Assembly (NCBI RefSeq): GCF_004337985.1
Contig: NC_043742.1
Location: 4,453,259-4,517,258 of the forward strand
Source: Pyricularia pennisetigena
Lineage: Eukaryota; Ascomycota; Sordariomycetes; Magnaporthales; Pyriculariaceae
Length of the DNA: 64,000 nt
Direction: 5' to 3'
Shown here: positions 44,960-56,531 of the stretch, piece by piece
How positions within the stretch are numbered: position 1 is the first letter of the stretch
Layout: each line of letters opens with the position of its first letter
Made by a program: the position numbers and the translations under genes
Notes under the pieces: generated by a model
What the model was told of the DNA's origin: nothing
Databases searched by the model: none
What the model saw: the letters and a program-made list of their open reading frames with translations, nothing else

Positions 44960-45992
44960 CGTTGAGATAAGGTTGTGAGTTTCCCTAGGTTTGCGCAGTT
45001 GGTTGTTCTTGTTCTTTCAAGAAAACAACGTGCGGGTTGGCTGCTCGTAGCCAATGTGGTGCAAAGAGCGTGGAAAAAAGTAAGAATAATAATGGCCAGC
45101 CACCAAAAGCTTGACTAGATCTAGGACAGTCGAGAGGTTTGGGGAGCACTTAATCAGTCGTCGCGGAAAAGGATAATGATGCGGCCTGAACACGTCGAAA
45201 CCCCTGGTTCGTCGCGCAGGGGGCGCTTTGGTCGAGGCCATGGAGGTACAGGGCACTTCTGGCGCACTGTGCATGTGGGCCCAGGCCGTTCCTTTGACCA
45301 ACTCGTCGCAACGAGGGGGAAAAAAAAAGAAAAAAAAATTCTTACACAGCTCAACAAGTCAGCAAGTTTCATTGCATCAGGAATCTTCTCTTCGACTTGG
45401 AGTAACCTCCAAACAAGGCCTCATGATGCAAGCTCTTGGCGATTGATGCAGTCCGAATATCTCGACAGCGCCTCAAGCTCGACATTGCATCGTAGTCTTA
45501 TTTCATATGGCTGTCATCTGATTTCACTGATTCCCATCCTCGACCTAAAGGATCGGGAGAAACTAGTCACGATCTGGATTTCATTCGGGTTTTCTAGTTA
45601 AGGTGCACATCCAATACCTGCACCTGGGTAATGTACCCTTTGTAATCCATCAAGTTGATGGATCCATACATATTTGCCGCGGCGGCCTAGCTTTTAGCTA
45701 TGGTAACTGAGGGTCGTTTTCTTGCAACGCCTCGGTGGTCTGTCTGATACAGGCATAGAACAGAACTTGATCACGATTAAGCCGGAGCGTCAATTGTCAT
45801 CCTGTCATCGAAAGGTGACAGGTGTATAGCTGAAGCTTGACTTTGTTGGTCGGACAATGCTCCCGTGAACCCATTCGATAGATAGAGTAGAAAACAAAAA
45901 CACACATGTTAATGGAACACCCATTGTGTAATTGACCATCCCATGCGCCTTTACTCCTAAACACCAAAAGCCAAAACTTTCGCATTCCTCTT
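44960..45992. other. Intergenic between got1 and ies6
   Basis: Got1 promoter plus the 3' flank of ies6. An A-rich patch lies at 45321-45339. No gene is supported. Confidence 0.6.
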
Positions 45993-46580
45993 TTATTTGA
46001 GCACCGTGTGAGCTCCCCTCGCCTCCAAGAACTGCTCTGCTACTCCCGATGGGAGGCCGCGGATGATGCCAAATACTTCCTTGTTGTGGTACCTCAGCCT
46101 CGTCTTTGGGTCGTTGTATGGCGCTGGTAGCCCCGTGATGTCACAGTAGCGCTTCATAGGAGCCATGCTCGGGGCGCTCTCGATGTTGGTGTACGTAGCA
46201 CTCGGCGCGGAGGGTCCCGGTTGTCCTGAAGCGGCTGATCTAAGATTCTTCTCGAGCACCAGCTTACTCAAGCTCCGGGACGCCTGAGCGAGGTTCGGCT
46301 GCAAGCTGGCACCGTTCGCGGCTGGTGTTGACTGGCCGCTGGTGGAAAGGCCGTCGTCGCCGCCTGGCGTGGCTGCGCCGCTATGGTCCTGTGGGGTCGC
46401 GTTGACGGAGGCCTCCTTGCGAGAGGCATCGCCGAGAATCGTCTTGATGTTCTTGTTTCGGCGCTGATTAGGCTTCCAAGACGGGTTGCGGAAGGACTTG
46501 TGGACTGAGTGATTGTCGAGCTGTTCTATGAGAGCCAGGTGCGCTGCCGCCGCCTCGGCATTGGCTTCTTTGTTGGACAT
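45993..46580 (-). CDS. ies6: INO80 subunit Ies6
   Basis: Single exon, 195 residues. The C-terminal YL1_C domain is plain at about 152-180: MKRYCDITGLPAPYNDPKTR then LRYHNKEVFGIIRGL. The N-terminal part has a basic NPSWKPNQRRNKNIKTIL segment, also typical of Ies6. Yeast Ies6 is 166 residues; the extra length is a Ser/Thr/Ala/Gly-rich middle. Ies6 pairs with Arp5 on the INO80 chromatin remodeller and couples ATPase activity to nucleosome sliding. The Arp5 gene starts 1.5 kb to the right. Confidence 0.92.
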   Translation of the reverse strand: MSNKEANAEAAAAHLALIEQLDNHSVHKSFRNPSWKPNQRRNKNIKTILGDASRKEASVNATPQDHSGAATPGGDDGLSTSGQSTPAANGASLQPNLAQASRSLSKLVLEKNLRSAASGQPGPSAPSATYTNIESAPSMAPMKRYCDITGLPAPYNDPKTRLRYHNKEVFGIIRGLPSGVAEQFLEARGAHTVLK

Positions 46581-46996
46581 GGCGAGCGCGATTTTGTCGT
46601 GTATTTTGTGTGAGGCGGTGTTATTATGAAGACAGACAAGAATAGGGATGAGAAGAGGAAGAAGATAAGGAATTGTCTATAGCATCATTCTGGGAGCAAT
46701 TGCTCCAAACAGAGCTATCTAGTGCCAAGCAAGATGTAGGAGCTTCTTTCATTACTGGACAGGCAGGTATGGGACTACAACGGAGAACGAACGGCCCAGA
46801 CCATTGGGGGTGAGTTCCGATAAGCGCTTATCTGCCCCACTTCTGTGGTTCCTGCCGGTATTGCGGGGAGAGGGACAAACCGACTGATCTGGCTGTGCAC
46901 GCGTGGGACGCGACTTGTACACTACTTGCAGAGACGACATTTGCGACAGACTACCTCTAAGCAAGACGTTTGTCAAGAAACAGAAGTATTGCAAGA
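46581..46996. promoter_or_regulatory. Divergent ies6/dad4 promoter region
   Basis: 416 bases between the ies6 and dad4 start codons, so both must be driven from here. No TATA box is obvious. Confidence 0.5.
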
Positions 46997-47418
46997 ATGG
47001 TATGCAAGCTCTTTGCTCAAATTGGATGTGCAACTTGACCAATGCTGATTTTGCGCCAGGAGAGCCCTCATGAACACCAACAAAACCTGCTGTTGTCTCG
47101 AATCATCACCAATGTGGTAAGAAGCGCCAACGCAGTCCTCATGTGGACTCGCTTCAAGCACATCTCTGTACGCCAGTTTCTAGAAACTGACTCTGTTGTA
47201 GGAGAAACTCAATGAGGCGATAGTTGTGATGAACAAGTCGCTTCAGGAGATTAACATTCAGAACATGAATGTTGAGCTCGTTGCGCAAATGTTCAAGAAC
47301 TACCAATCGAATGTTCTATTTCACCTAGAAGGTCAGTCGCTGTTTATGCTTAACCTGGGCAAATGGAATTGGCTGACAGATTTGTATAGCAACTGAGAAT
47401 CTAAAGGAACCTTCCTGA
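46997..47418 (+). CDS. dad4: DASH complex subunit Dad4
   Basis: Four exons: 46997-46999 (only the ATG), 47060-47116, 47202-47331 and 47390-47418, giving 72 residues, the length of yeast Dad4. The product begins [20 protein letters not shown] and continues [20 protein letters not shown], ending in [12 protein letters not shown], which lines up end to end with yeast Dad4. The DASH ring couples kinetochores to spindle microtubules at the outer kinetochore. The first intron (60 nt, donor GTATGC, acceptor GCCAG) comes straight after the start codon. Intron 2 is 85 nt with donor GTAAGA; a 34-nt alternative further right would insert 17 non-homologous residues and was rejected. Confidence 0.9.
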
Positions 47419-47582
47419 AGCAAAGGCATTGTGGCGCATGGGGCCAAGAGGGGTTCGGTTACTACGTAAAGGCACATTGCCAAAATAGACATACAGGTTA
47501 AAAATGCGGATATTTATGACTGGCAAACCCGAGCAATTCTCCAATTGTGAAGAAAGCTCTTTTTTATTTATTTATTTATTTT

Positions 47583-47635
<53 letters not shown>

Positions 47636-48097
47636 CGGAAATAGTTCTCAAATATACTTTAAACTCCTACAGCACGCTAGCCTTGAAGACCGTAGTAAAA
47701 ACTGTCGAATCAAACAGCCAGCTACCCTGCACGAAACAGGTGGAGTAAATCAAGACCAGGTGGGTTCGGTGGATGTCAGGGGTCTGACCTCACCAACGAA
47801 GCTCCTGTGAATTGATCGACGAGACCGCGATGCTTTTGCTTTGATTAGTACCTACTGTAAGGTACCTTGCCTAGAATTTAAACCGCAAACGACATGCTGA
47901 ATCGCGAGTTGATCGCGACATTCTTGACAAACAATCCAGCGTGCCCACCAATTTGATAACGTTACATAATCGCCCGCGACATTTTAATTGTAAATCCTGC
48001 TGCATTCGGCATACAACTTGTGACAGGCTGAAGTGCAGTAGCACGACCATGACCGCACAATAGCCCCCGTCAGATTGCCAGCGCCCGTCCTTCCATC
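47419..48097. other. Intergenic with CT microsatellite
   Basis: Between dad4 and arp5. It holds the CT repeat at about 47587-47632, and is probably the arp5 promoter. No gene is supported. Confidence 0.6.
47587..47632. repeat. (CT)n microsatellite
   Basis: About 23 CT units after a C run, upstream of arp5. It is translated in one frame as Leu-Ser repeats, which is an artefact. Confidence 0.93.
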
Positions 48098-50638
48098 ATG
48101 ACGCCCATGGTTCTTGACGACCAACCCTCGGCGGCTGCCCCGCCGCCACCTCTACGGGAGGCATGGAAGCTACTCCCATCGCCAACCATACATACCGTCA
48201 AGGAGGCCCGGTTCGAGAAATACCACCCGCCCCAGTCAGATGTCCCGGGGCGCGCAAAAGCCGATGGCGGCCCGGTGGCCATTGTCATAGATAATGGTGA
48301 GTGAGGCTCGGTAGCGATCGCGAAGCCTGGTTGGATGTGTCACTGACAGTCGCTACAAACTAGGATCCTCTGCTGTCAGAGCCGGATGGTCAACCGAGAA
48401 TGACCCGCGCTTGATTGTGCCGCCGATAATGGCAAAGTACCGCGACAGGAAGCTGGGCAAGACTTTTTCGTTTGCCGGCTGGGATTGTTATTCGGATACG
48501 ACCGCCAAAGGACATATACGAAACGCATTCGAGGCCGGTACCGACATAGTCAGCAACTGGGACGTCATGGAGCACGTATTGGACTACTTGTTCATCAAGC
48601 TAGGTCTGAACAACCAAGGGGACTCGATAGACAGGCCCATTGTGATGACGGAAGCCGTTGCCAATCTGCCATATTCACGGAAATGTGAGCCCATCATGCC
48701 CCTAGACGCCCATGGCACATCGTTGACGACACGCTGACACGCTGAAAACAACCTACCAGCCATGACTGAAGTTCTGTTCGAATGCTATGGAGTACCATCC
48801 GTAGCTTACGGTATAGATTCTCTGTTCTCGTACAGACACAATAAGGGCTCTACCGGCCTGGTTGTCTCATCGTCTTACAGCTCCACTCATCTCATACCCG
48901 TGTATAACCAGAAGGCCCTGCTATCGCAAGCGACACGTCTAAACTGGGGCGGGTGGCATGCGGCTGAGTATCTACTAAAACTCATAAAGCTCAAGTATCG
49001 CGATTATTTGGGCAACGTCAAAATGAACACGTCCCAGACGGAGCACATGCTCCGTGATTTCTGCTACGTGTCCAAGGACTACGATGAAGAGCTAAAGACA
49101 TATCTTGATTGGACTGGACTGGAGGACCGTGAGCGCATAGTTCAGTATCCGTTCACAGAGGAGGTAATCGTGCAGAAGACAGAAGAAGAACTGGCGAAAA
49201 TAGCAGAGAGGAAGAAGGAGAGCGGCCGGAGGTTGCAGGAACAAGCTGCCAAGATGAGATTGGATCGGCTGGTAAAGAAGGAACAGGAGCTCGAGTACTA
49301 CAAAAAAGTACAGGAAATGCTGGTTGATCAGACCAAGAAAGAGACGAAGCGGATTCTTGACGATGCCGAAGTTAAAGACGAAGCTCATCTCGAACGACTC
49401 ATAAAGGAACTAGAAAAGACCATCAAGAAGGCGCGGACAAAGGACCTGGGCGGTGAGGTAGAGGATGAGGCCGCCGAAGAGCCCGACTTCTCGCTGCTGG
49501 AGGTGCCAGACGAGGAACTCGACGACGCTGGAATAAAAGCAAAGCGGCAACAACGGCTTATGAAGTCCAACCACGAAGCCCGCGCACGTGCCAAGGCCGA
49601 AAAGGAGGCTGAAAAGGCACGGATAGCCGAGGAGGCACGACTGGACGAGGAGCGCCGGACCAACAATCTGGAAGAGTGGCTCGCGGACAAGCGCCGGGCG
49701 CACCAGGAGGCGGCAGCGCGGGTAAAGGAGCGCGAGATGTTATCCAAGGATATGGGAAACAGGAAGACGCTGGCGTCGGTCATGCGCATGAAGAGCATCG
49801 CCAACCTGGCCTCTGACACGCCCACGGGCTCGGGCACGTCGCGGAAGCGGAGGCGCGGTGGAGATGACGACGACTTTGGAGCAAACGATGCAGACTGGGG
49901 CGTGTACCGCGACATCGCTGTCAACAAGGAAGACGGCAGCGACGACGAGGACAGCGAGGAGAAGGATGAGGCGCAGCTCACGGCCCTCGAGCAGGAGCTG
50001 CTGCAGTACGACCCGCTCTTCACATACGAACACACGCGCGAGGCCCAGAACGACTGGAGCAAGAAGCTGGAGCACGCCTGGACCCGCGGCCCACGGCCCT
50101 TCGACTCAGAGTCGCCCGCTGAGCGCCACCAGATCCACCTCAACGTCGAGCGCATCCGCGTGCCCGAGGTGCTCTTCCAGCCGACGGCCATCGCAGGCAT
50201 CGATCAGGCCGGCATTGTTGAGATTGCTGGTGACATACTCACGCAACGCCTTGCCGGCCTCTCGGGGATACAGCGGGATGATTTCCTCAAGGACATCTTC
50301 CTGACGGGAGGACTGACCCTGCTCGAAAATTTCGATGAGCGTCTCAAGACAGGCCTGCAAGCCCTCTTGCCGGCTGGTGCATTGCTTGCTACTCGCCGAG
50401 CACGCGACCCGGTGTTGGATGCTTGGCGGGGCGCCGCTGGGTGGGCTGGCACTGACGCATGGAAGTCTGCCGCTATCACAAAGGAAGAGTATCAGGAGCG
50501 CGGACCCGAGTACATCAAGGTAAGCAGACCATCCATCCATCCATCCATATACTCTGGGTGTCTGATTTTTCGTTTTTAAAGAGCTAACTGGCTAATGCTC
50601 GCGCTTAGGAGCACGACATGGGCAACGCCTTCTCTTGA
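48098..50638 (+). CDS. arp5: Actin-related protein Arp5
   Basis: Four exons: 48098-48296, 48364-48684, 48760-50519 and 50609-50638, giving 769 residues (yeast 755). The actin-type phosphate loop IVIDNGSSAVRAGW spans the first junction, followed by FFAD-type Arp signatures (PIVMTEAVANLPYSRK, ECYGVPSVAYGIDSLFSY). A long Glu/Lys/Arg-rich coiled insertion (about residues 330-560) splits the actin fold, the hallmark of Arp5. The end returns to the fold (VLFQPTAIAGIDQAGIVEI, LTGGLTLLENFDERL). Arp5 sits with Ies6 on the INO80 complex and is needed for nucleosome sliding. Intron 3 contains a CCAT repeat just after its GTAAGC donor. The last exon is 10 codons, ending EHDMGNAFS. Confidence 0.94.
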
Positions 50639-50928
50639 AAGTGCGACTGATCACATATTCTCCGAGTTTCTTGTGTGCTGCTAAATAATGACAAATAGAA
50701 TATTGGGCACAAAAAGATATGACAGCCAAAACTAGAATACTTCATGTATACTATGAATGTTAACAACGCCCTTGCCTCCAACACATTATCCTTTAAAACG
50801 CCTCCCATCATTTAGTGAAGTGCTGTAACGTAGCCGAACTAATACTAAAGTCGACATATAACAGTTGTGGGCCTCTAAAAGTGGCTCATTTTCCGCGAGT
50901 AGAAATCGATCATAGGCACGAAACCTGT

Positions 50929-52287
50929 TTACATGCTGGCTGTAGGCACCGTCTCTCCGTGTAATTGGCGCGAAAGTTCCTCGGCCGTTCGCGCGTCATC
51001 ATCGGCGGGCGGAGGTTTGATGTATGCAGGAGTCGACTCTGGGGGATTCTCTTCGGTTCGTCCCAGGTTGGCAACAGCCTGTGCAACTTGTTCCAGAGCT
51101 GTGCCGGCGCCCGGAAGCGGTTCGCTGGGCGGGGCTGCCTCTTGGGGGTTGGGAGACATCATGGGCGCGGGCGGAGCGGTTGCGGGCAAGCTCGGAGGTG
51201 GTGGAGCCGTATTGTGGGCCGCTGCTGGGCCTTCTTGTGAATGTTGTTCCAAGGTGAGCCCTGGTGGAGGCGGAGGACAATCGCCTTGTGTCGTCATAAG
51301 ATGCGTTTGCAGCTGTACAACATAGCCCCTTAAAAGGTAGTTTTGTTCTTGCAGTGACCTGAGCGTTGCTTCAAAGCCCTCGTGCTCTTGCACCTGTTGC
51401 TCCAGCTTTTTGATATAACCTTCTTTGCGCTGACGGAAAGCTCTCTACAGCTCGGGGTTGTACAGTCAGCACTGTCAGACAACAGCCAATAAAACCGTAG
51501 CTTCAGCGCGCCGGTCCGATGATCACGCTCAAGCATCCCACGACCACTCCTGTGGCATGACACCAACCGGCGGTGGCCAATACAAAGAAATGGGATAGAT
51601 GATTTACTAACCTGTGCAGCCCGATTCTGGGCAGCGCGCTTGGATTGTGACAATTCGCGTTTATTGGACTTCCTGGCGTCACCCATGTGATCCCCCATAT
51701 CCGGAGGAGGACCTGGTAGTAGTTGTGCACCTGCGGTAGCATGCGGCTGATGCTGTGCATTTGGTACGGTGCCCGATGGCGCACCAGTGGGTGGTGCGGG
51801 AACAACAGAAGTCATCATATTTGCAGCTTGAAGGTAGCCCGAGGGGGACCGCAGCTCGGGATGAATACGCGATTCTGTGCCGTTGTTCTGTGCGTGGGGT
51901 GCTAACACTGGGTAGTGGTTGTATCCATGTGATGATGCCTGGTGCGTCACTGCAGCTGAATCCTGCGGAGCACCGTTTGCAACGGGCAGGGCTGCAGAGG
52001 CCTCTTCAGTTGAAGCAGGAAAGTTGTCTCTCTCGACAGGCTCTGCACCAGAAATTTTGTTAGTGTTTTACCGAGAGAGAGTTCTTGAGTATTTTCTTGT
52101 GATAGCATAGCCAAGCTTTGGTAATCCAACAACCCTGTAGAGATATAGAAACGAGCAGAACAAGGTGAAATGACTCGGATGCCAACCCGTAGAAAAAAAA
52201 CAAAAATACTGTGTCTAGCAACACACCCGGGTACGATGAGCAGCAAGCAGGACTGGATCGTGGGAGAGGGTGATGTTATGAATGGTC
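50929..52287 (-). CDS. bZIP transcription factor, kapC-like; 5' end unresolved
   Basis: Certain exons on the minus strand are 52042-51612 and 51444-50929, joined by a 167-nt intron (GTTAGT to TGTAG). The basic region is cut by that intron: KRELSQSKRAAQNRAAQ then RAFRQRKEGYIKKLEQQV, followed by leucine-zipper heptads. This matches fungal kapC-type bZIPs, close to the Yap group. The C-terminal half is Pro/Ala-rich. Upstream, a segment ending LSHDPVLLAAH at 52235 with donor GTACCC would join to PVERDNF as LLAAHQ, which resembles kapC proteins; I include it as likely to about 52287. No ATG was found for it, so an additional 5' exon is probable. Nuclear; target genes unknown. Confidence 0.8.
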
Positions 52288-54275
52288 CTATTGAAAGCCA
52301 ATTTGGCTAGACGTAGGAGAAGCCGTTGAAAGATGAGGCAGGAAAACTAATCAGGAGAAAGCTCATACACAACGATTCAAGCAGCTTTGCTTCCCAGCTA
52401 TTTTGAATTCCGAGCTGTGTAGCGATGATGCGGCGGCGTTGGATGCAAGCTTGCTGGCAAGGGCAGCAGCGTCTCTCGTGATTTATACAAAGATTGTGGT
52501 ATAAGCAGAAATGCTGGAGGCGCAAGAGTGCTGCTAGCACTGTGGTGATGAAGCCAACGGGATCTGCGGAGGCTTCTCTGAATATAGTCGCTGGCTTAGT
52601 CGCACATGCGTTGCTCTTAAACAATCAATGAAGGGCTCGGGCCAACAATGACTGAGTTTAAGCACTTGTGTGACAGAATGGAGAGAAAGAGGATTCAAGG
52701 GCCAAACAGTCACGATCTCTTCAAGCAAACAATACGGCGACTTTTGAGATAAGTGACCTTTTGAGAAAAGCGAGTGAGAGATGGAGGAGGATGAGCTAAG
52801 CCGGTGCTTTGGGGATGGTCTGGATGCGGTATTATGTAAGAATGAGCGAGCAGGTGGCTGGGCGAATGGGGGGATGAGTTTGTTTGGTCTTGAAACCCGA
52901 TTGAAGGTAAGTGAGGTAAGGTAGGTAAGTAGATGACAGGGGGTTATCGGGCCCGGCTTTCTGGCGTTGCGCAATCCCGACAGGCGCACAGGCTGCACAA
53001 CTCCCAAGGTACCTTAGGCTATGATTTTCGCCGATGAGCCTGAGTGATTTGAACCGAATGCTAGGTTGTGGTGTGGTGTGGTGCTGCCTTCTGCTTGTAC
53101 TTCCCTGTATCCGGGCCTTGGCCTTGGAGACCTGATTATTAAGCTGACATGGAAGACGCGCAAGACCATCCATTTCAACCTGACAGGCGACGGATGGACG
53201 TGCGGCTTGCTTGCCGACATGATCAATCAGGTCCTCGGCCCAGAGCCACACACCCACACATGAGCAGTGCGTGTGCGTGGGAGGTGGAAGAACCCGTGCT
53301 GGGCGGGAAGGTAACGAAATGACAAGGACAAGAAGGATACTAAGGGAACATTTGATGATGCAAAAGGGAAAAGAAGAAAGAGAAAAAAAAAAAAAAAAGC
53401 TTGAGTCTGTATGGACTGCACTCAAACCTATTCCCTAGATCATGCCTTGGACATCTTGGGATGGTCACTCACCATTGTTGTTAGCGTTGGTGGTGCTTTG
53501 CATCTTTGTAATGTTTCGCGCTCTGAGTCAGCAAGCACCAGGTCGAGCCTTGGGGCTGAAGTCTGGTCTGGTTGAGCGCAAGCCGAGCAAGATACCGATG
53601 AATGTCGTTGGCTTTGGGCGTGGCCGAACAAGAAGAGCAAAGGAAAATCAAAGAAATTTCACAATTCAAAGGTTGCGCTTGACCCCAGATGCCCTCGATT
53701 CCACTAGCGATCAAGACAGCAAATTCTCGCTCTCATGCTCCTGAATATTCCAGACAAGGCTTGACGAAAGGGAGGCCGGATGGGACGGTGGTTGATGATT
53801 AATCAATGAATCCCGTTGGGATAAGGTGATGTCCTGTCGATGGTGGGCGGGCGCGAACTTGCTGACAGAGAAATTAATCGATGGATCGGCCGAACGTTTC
53901 TGTGAGTGCGGGGCCTGCACGCGTACGGAGGAATATGGTTGGCGGACGTAACCAGGTGGGGCGATTATGTCCTGACACTGCCAGTACAGCCAGCGGATCA
54001 TCTGACTGCCTGCCTGCGTGCTTTTGAAGGTTGCAGGATAACTCCATCATTGGGTATATTCGTGTCGAATAACCTTCATTCTTCAACTGGGAGATGTTTT
54101 TTCATCGGCAGGCCAGATTCACAGGCATGTAATTTTGGTTTTGTTTTAATGTTCGATTTACTATCTAATTGAACTGAAATCGGCAAGGTCCGAACCGAGG
54201 ATTTCTTGGATGAGTTAAAAACGGAAATTTGCAGCGAAACGGGAAACGTCGGCTGATTGTACACAACACACACCA

Positions 54276-54277
<2 letters not shown>
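52288..54277. other. 2 kb intergenic, kapC-like upstream region
   Basis: Probably holds the kapC-like 5' leader and promoter, and possibly its first exon. A T/A-rich patch is at 53382-53398 and GTAAGGTAGGTA words at 52910-52930. Open frames at 52534-53425 (minus) and 53442-53744 (plus, 100 codons) show no family resemblance and are not called. Confidence 0.45.

Positions 54278-54314
<37 letters not shown>
54278..54314. repeat. T37 tract
   Basis: Pure T run 46 bases upstream of the carbinolamine dehydratase start codon, so within its promoter or leader. Confidence 0.95.
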
Positions 54315-54359
54315 CATGTTTCGCGCTTAAAGAGAGCCGCCCTCAAGATAGACGTTAAC

Positions 54360-55033
54360 ATGCCCCCTAACATGAGGCTATTTGGCGGTAGTATTCGTCA
54401 GCTCAACTCAAACTTTCCAAACACGAGCAGGCTGCCAAACAGACCTGCACGCTTCTACTTGGCCATGTCGCGTCCTAACTTTGCACCTGGATCTGATGTC
54501 GCGGCTCTGGAAGCCGCGATAAGTCCTTTGCTGACCCCTGGCCGCTGGCAATTGACCCCAGATGGCGAAGGATTAGAGCGAACCTTCAAGTTTAAGACTT
54601 TTTCCAAGACTTGGGTACGCAGCTGTCGTGGTGGTAGTTTGACTACACAAGCGTTTATTAAGCCAAGCTTTACTGACTAGATGATGCATTGCAGGATTTC
54701 ATGACAGCCGTCTCGCTCCAATGCAAAATCAAGAATCACCACCCCGAATGGTCAAATGTATGCTGCCGTCAACATTTCTCCTGTAATCAAATACCCCACT
54801 GACTAAAATTAAAGGTGTACAACACAACGTTCATCCGCTGGACGACTCACAGTCCAAAGGGGCTGTCGGCCAAAGATGTTGACTTGGCCGCCATCTGTGA
54901 TTCGTTGGCAAACGACTTTGGAGAGGTTGAGCAAACCCCAGACGAGGACAATTCAATGTGTAAGATGCGGGACCTGACATCAACAGTTACAACGAATTCT
55001 GGAGATTGCTGTGTACCAAAGCCGAGCAAATAG
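54360..55033 (+). CDS. Pterin-4a-carbinolamine dehydratase (PCD/DCoH family)
   Basis: Three exons, 54360-54614, 54695-54757 and 54815-55033, giving 178 residues. The core runs from WQLTPDGEGLERTFKFKTFSKTW into DFMTAVSLQCKIKNHHPEWSN and VYNTTFIRWTTHSPKGLSAK. The catalytic His pair (HHPEW, residues 100-101) and the later His of TTH (118) are present. The enzyme dehydrates 4a-hydroxy-tetrahydropterin. The 35-residue Arg/Asn-rich, acid-free start suggests mitochondrial import; ATGs at 54372 and 54453 are alternative starts. The tail after residue 150 is not conserved and holds GTAAGA at 54960, a possible unused donor. Introns are 80 and 57 nt. Confidence 0.87.
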
Positions 55034-55390
55034 TAACATAGCTGCTCGGGCTGAGAATTACATCCACTATACACTCGCGCCATGTAAGATAACTTGTTCT
55101 AGTCATAATATCAATCTATTATTATAAAGATATATTTTGCCGTAGGATAAGCGCTGGGGCGCCACCCAATATGTACTTCTGAAACTAACAAACACAAAAC
55201 ACACCGAGCACCACGACCTGAGCAGGCCTTCCAAGAATCTAATAATCTCTAAGCCAGAATTTGGAACAGTTACCACTTCTTTAAGTTGGTTAAGAGATAC
55301 AGAGGTCGAGTGGTGGTTAAGAGCTCCTGATAGAGCGCGACACCACATCCGAGACCGTTCTATGGGAAACTATGGTAACAAAGTTACCAA
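55034..55390. other. Convergent intergenic region
   Basis: 357 AT-rich bases between the carbinolamine dehydratase and erg25 stop codons. No gene seen. Confidence 0.65.
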
Positions 55391-56531
55391 CTACTGGGCC
55401 TTCTTAGCCTTGAGGGCTGCAAGCTTCTTCTCTCGCCTCTTCTTTGCGGGCTCGTCGCCGGCCTCAGTGTCGAAAACCCAGTCCCACCATCTGAAGCTGG
55501 ATGCGTAGTTGCCGATGAAGCGCTCGTGGTGCAGATCGTGGAAATCGGCGCCTCCCCAGAAGGGCAAGAACTTGCGCAAGCTCCAAGGGAAATCGTAGCC
55601 GCTGTGAGCGTCGATGGCTTGGAAGAGCCGGAGAACAATCCACAGGTACATGGTGAAAAGGTGCAGGTCACCCGTGATGGATGTCCAAACAATTGGAGTC
55701 CCGACAACGCCAAAACCGAGAAGCATCACTTCGATAGGAGAGGCGTACTCGGCGGCGAGACCAAAGGGTGCTGAATAGGTGTGGTGCAACTTGTGGATAT
55801 TTTTGTATAGAGGACCGTAGTGGAGGGCGCGGTGGAACATGTAGTGCCACAGATCTTCAATCACAAAGAAGATGGCAATCTGCATGGCGATCTTCCAGGC
55901 CGGAGGGAACGGCACGCCGTGGTCGAGGCCGAAGTATGTAGCCAGAGGGTGGAATACCCAAATTTGGGGGAGCTCAACGGTAAAGTGGCCCAGCAGGACG
56001 AGCATAGTGCAGTCCCATTGTTCTTTGGCCGTCGGGATCTTTTGGTTTTGGATCTTCCATTGCCTGAAGTATGGTATGGCATCGATAATGATCCAGGGCA
56101 GGGACCGGCCGAAGTAGACAATCTCGTGCATGGCGAAGCTCATTATGCCTGTGGCAAGAGTGTCATTCTGCCACCACAGATACCACGCCTACCAAAACAA
56201 TGACAACCCCATTCGTCAGCTCCAGTTCAGATGATTCCAAAACAAAAAAAACCCCCAAGAAGCAGCCGGTCTACTTACAGCCCAAAGGCGCTCCAAGACG
56301 TTGAGTTGCACATGGTACTTGGAGACCTCTTCGAAGACATCAAAGTAGCCGTGGCTACTGTTCAGGGCAGTAGCCCCCGCCGCAATGGTGGCGTTTTTGC
56401 TGTGTGCAAGCAACTCATTGTCAGATGCCTTGCTGTTTGTGTTTGTGTTTGTGAACTTCACCGGCACAGTTCATGTAATCGGCGGAGGAAGCGGGAAAGG
56501 CGTTGGGGCAGAAGACATACAAAGCTTCCAT
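55391..56531 (-). CDS. erg25: C-4 methylsterol oxidase Erg25
   Basis: Three exons on the minus strand: 56531-56521 (11 nt), 56399-56279 and 56188-55391, giving 309 residues. The three His boxes of the membrane di-iron hydroxylase family are intact: HYMFH (159-163), HKLHH (176-180) and HDLHH (261-265). Several hydrophobic helices (about 60-80, 105-120, 145-158, 195-215) place it in the ER membrane, and it ends with the dilysine retrieval signal KKAQ. Erg25 removes C-4 methyl groups from lanosterol-type intermediates in ergosterol synthesis. The first exon MEAF is inferred from a GTATGT donor with phase match to KNATIAAG; without it the second exon has no ATG. An extra HH-rich cytosolic loop is normal for the family. 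Confidence 0.9.

Noticed and set aside
47168..47201. 34-nt intron in dad4
   Set aside because: Too short, and it would keep 17 residues absent from Dad4; the 85-nt intron gives exactly 72 residues.
49385..50200. 271-codon frame antisense to arp5
   Set aside because: Ser-rich mirror of the Glu/Lys-rich arp5 insertion; a typical shadow.
52043..52071. 29-nt intron before the kapC-like exon
   Set aside because: Below any usual fungal intron size, although the branch and acceptor look good; they probably belong to a longer intron.
53442..53744. 100-codon frame with an N-terminal hydrophobic helix
   Set aside because: One hydrophobic stretch only; lies in the kapC-like upstream region with no further support.
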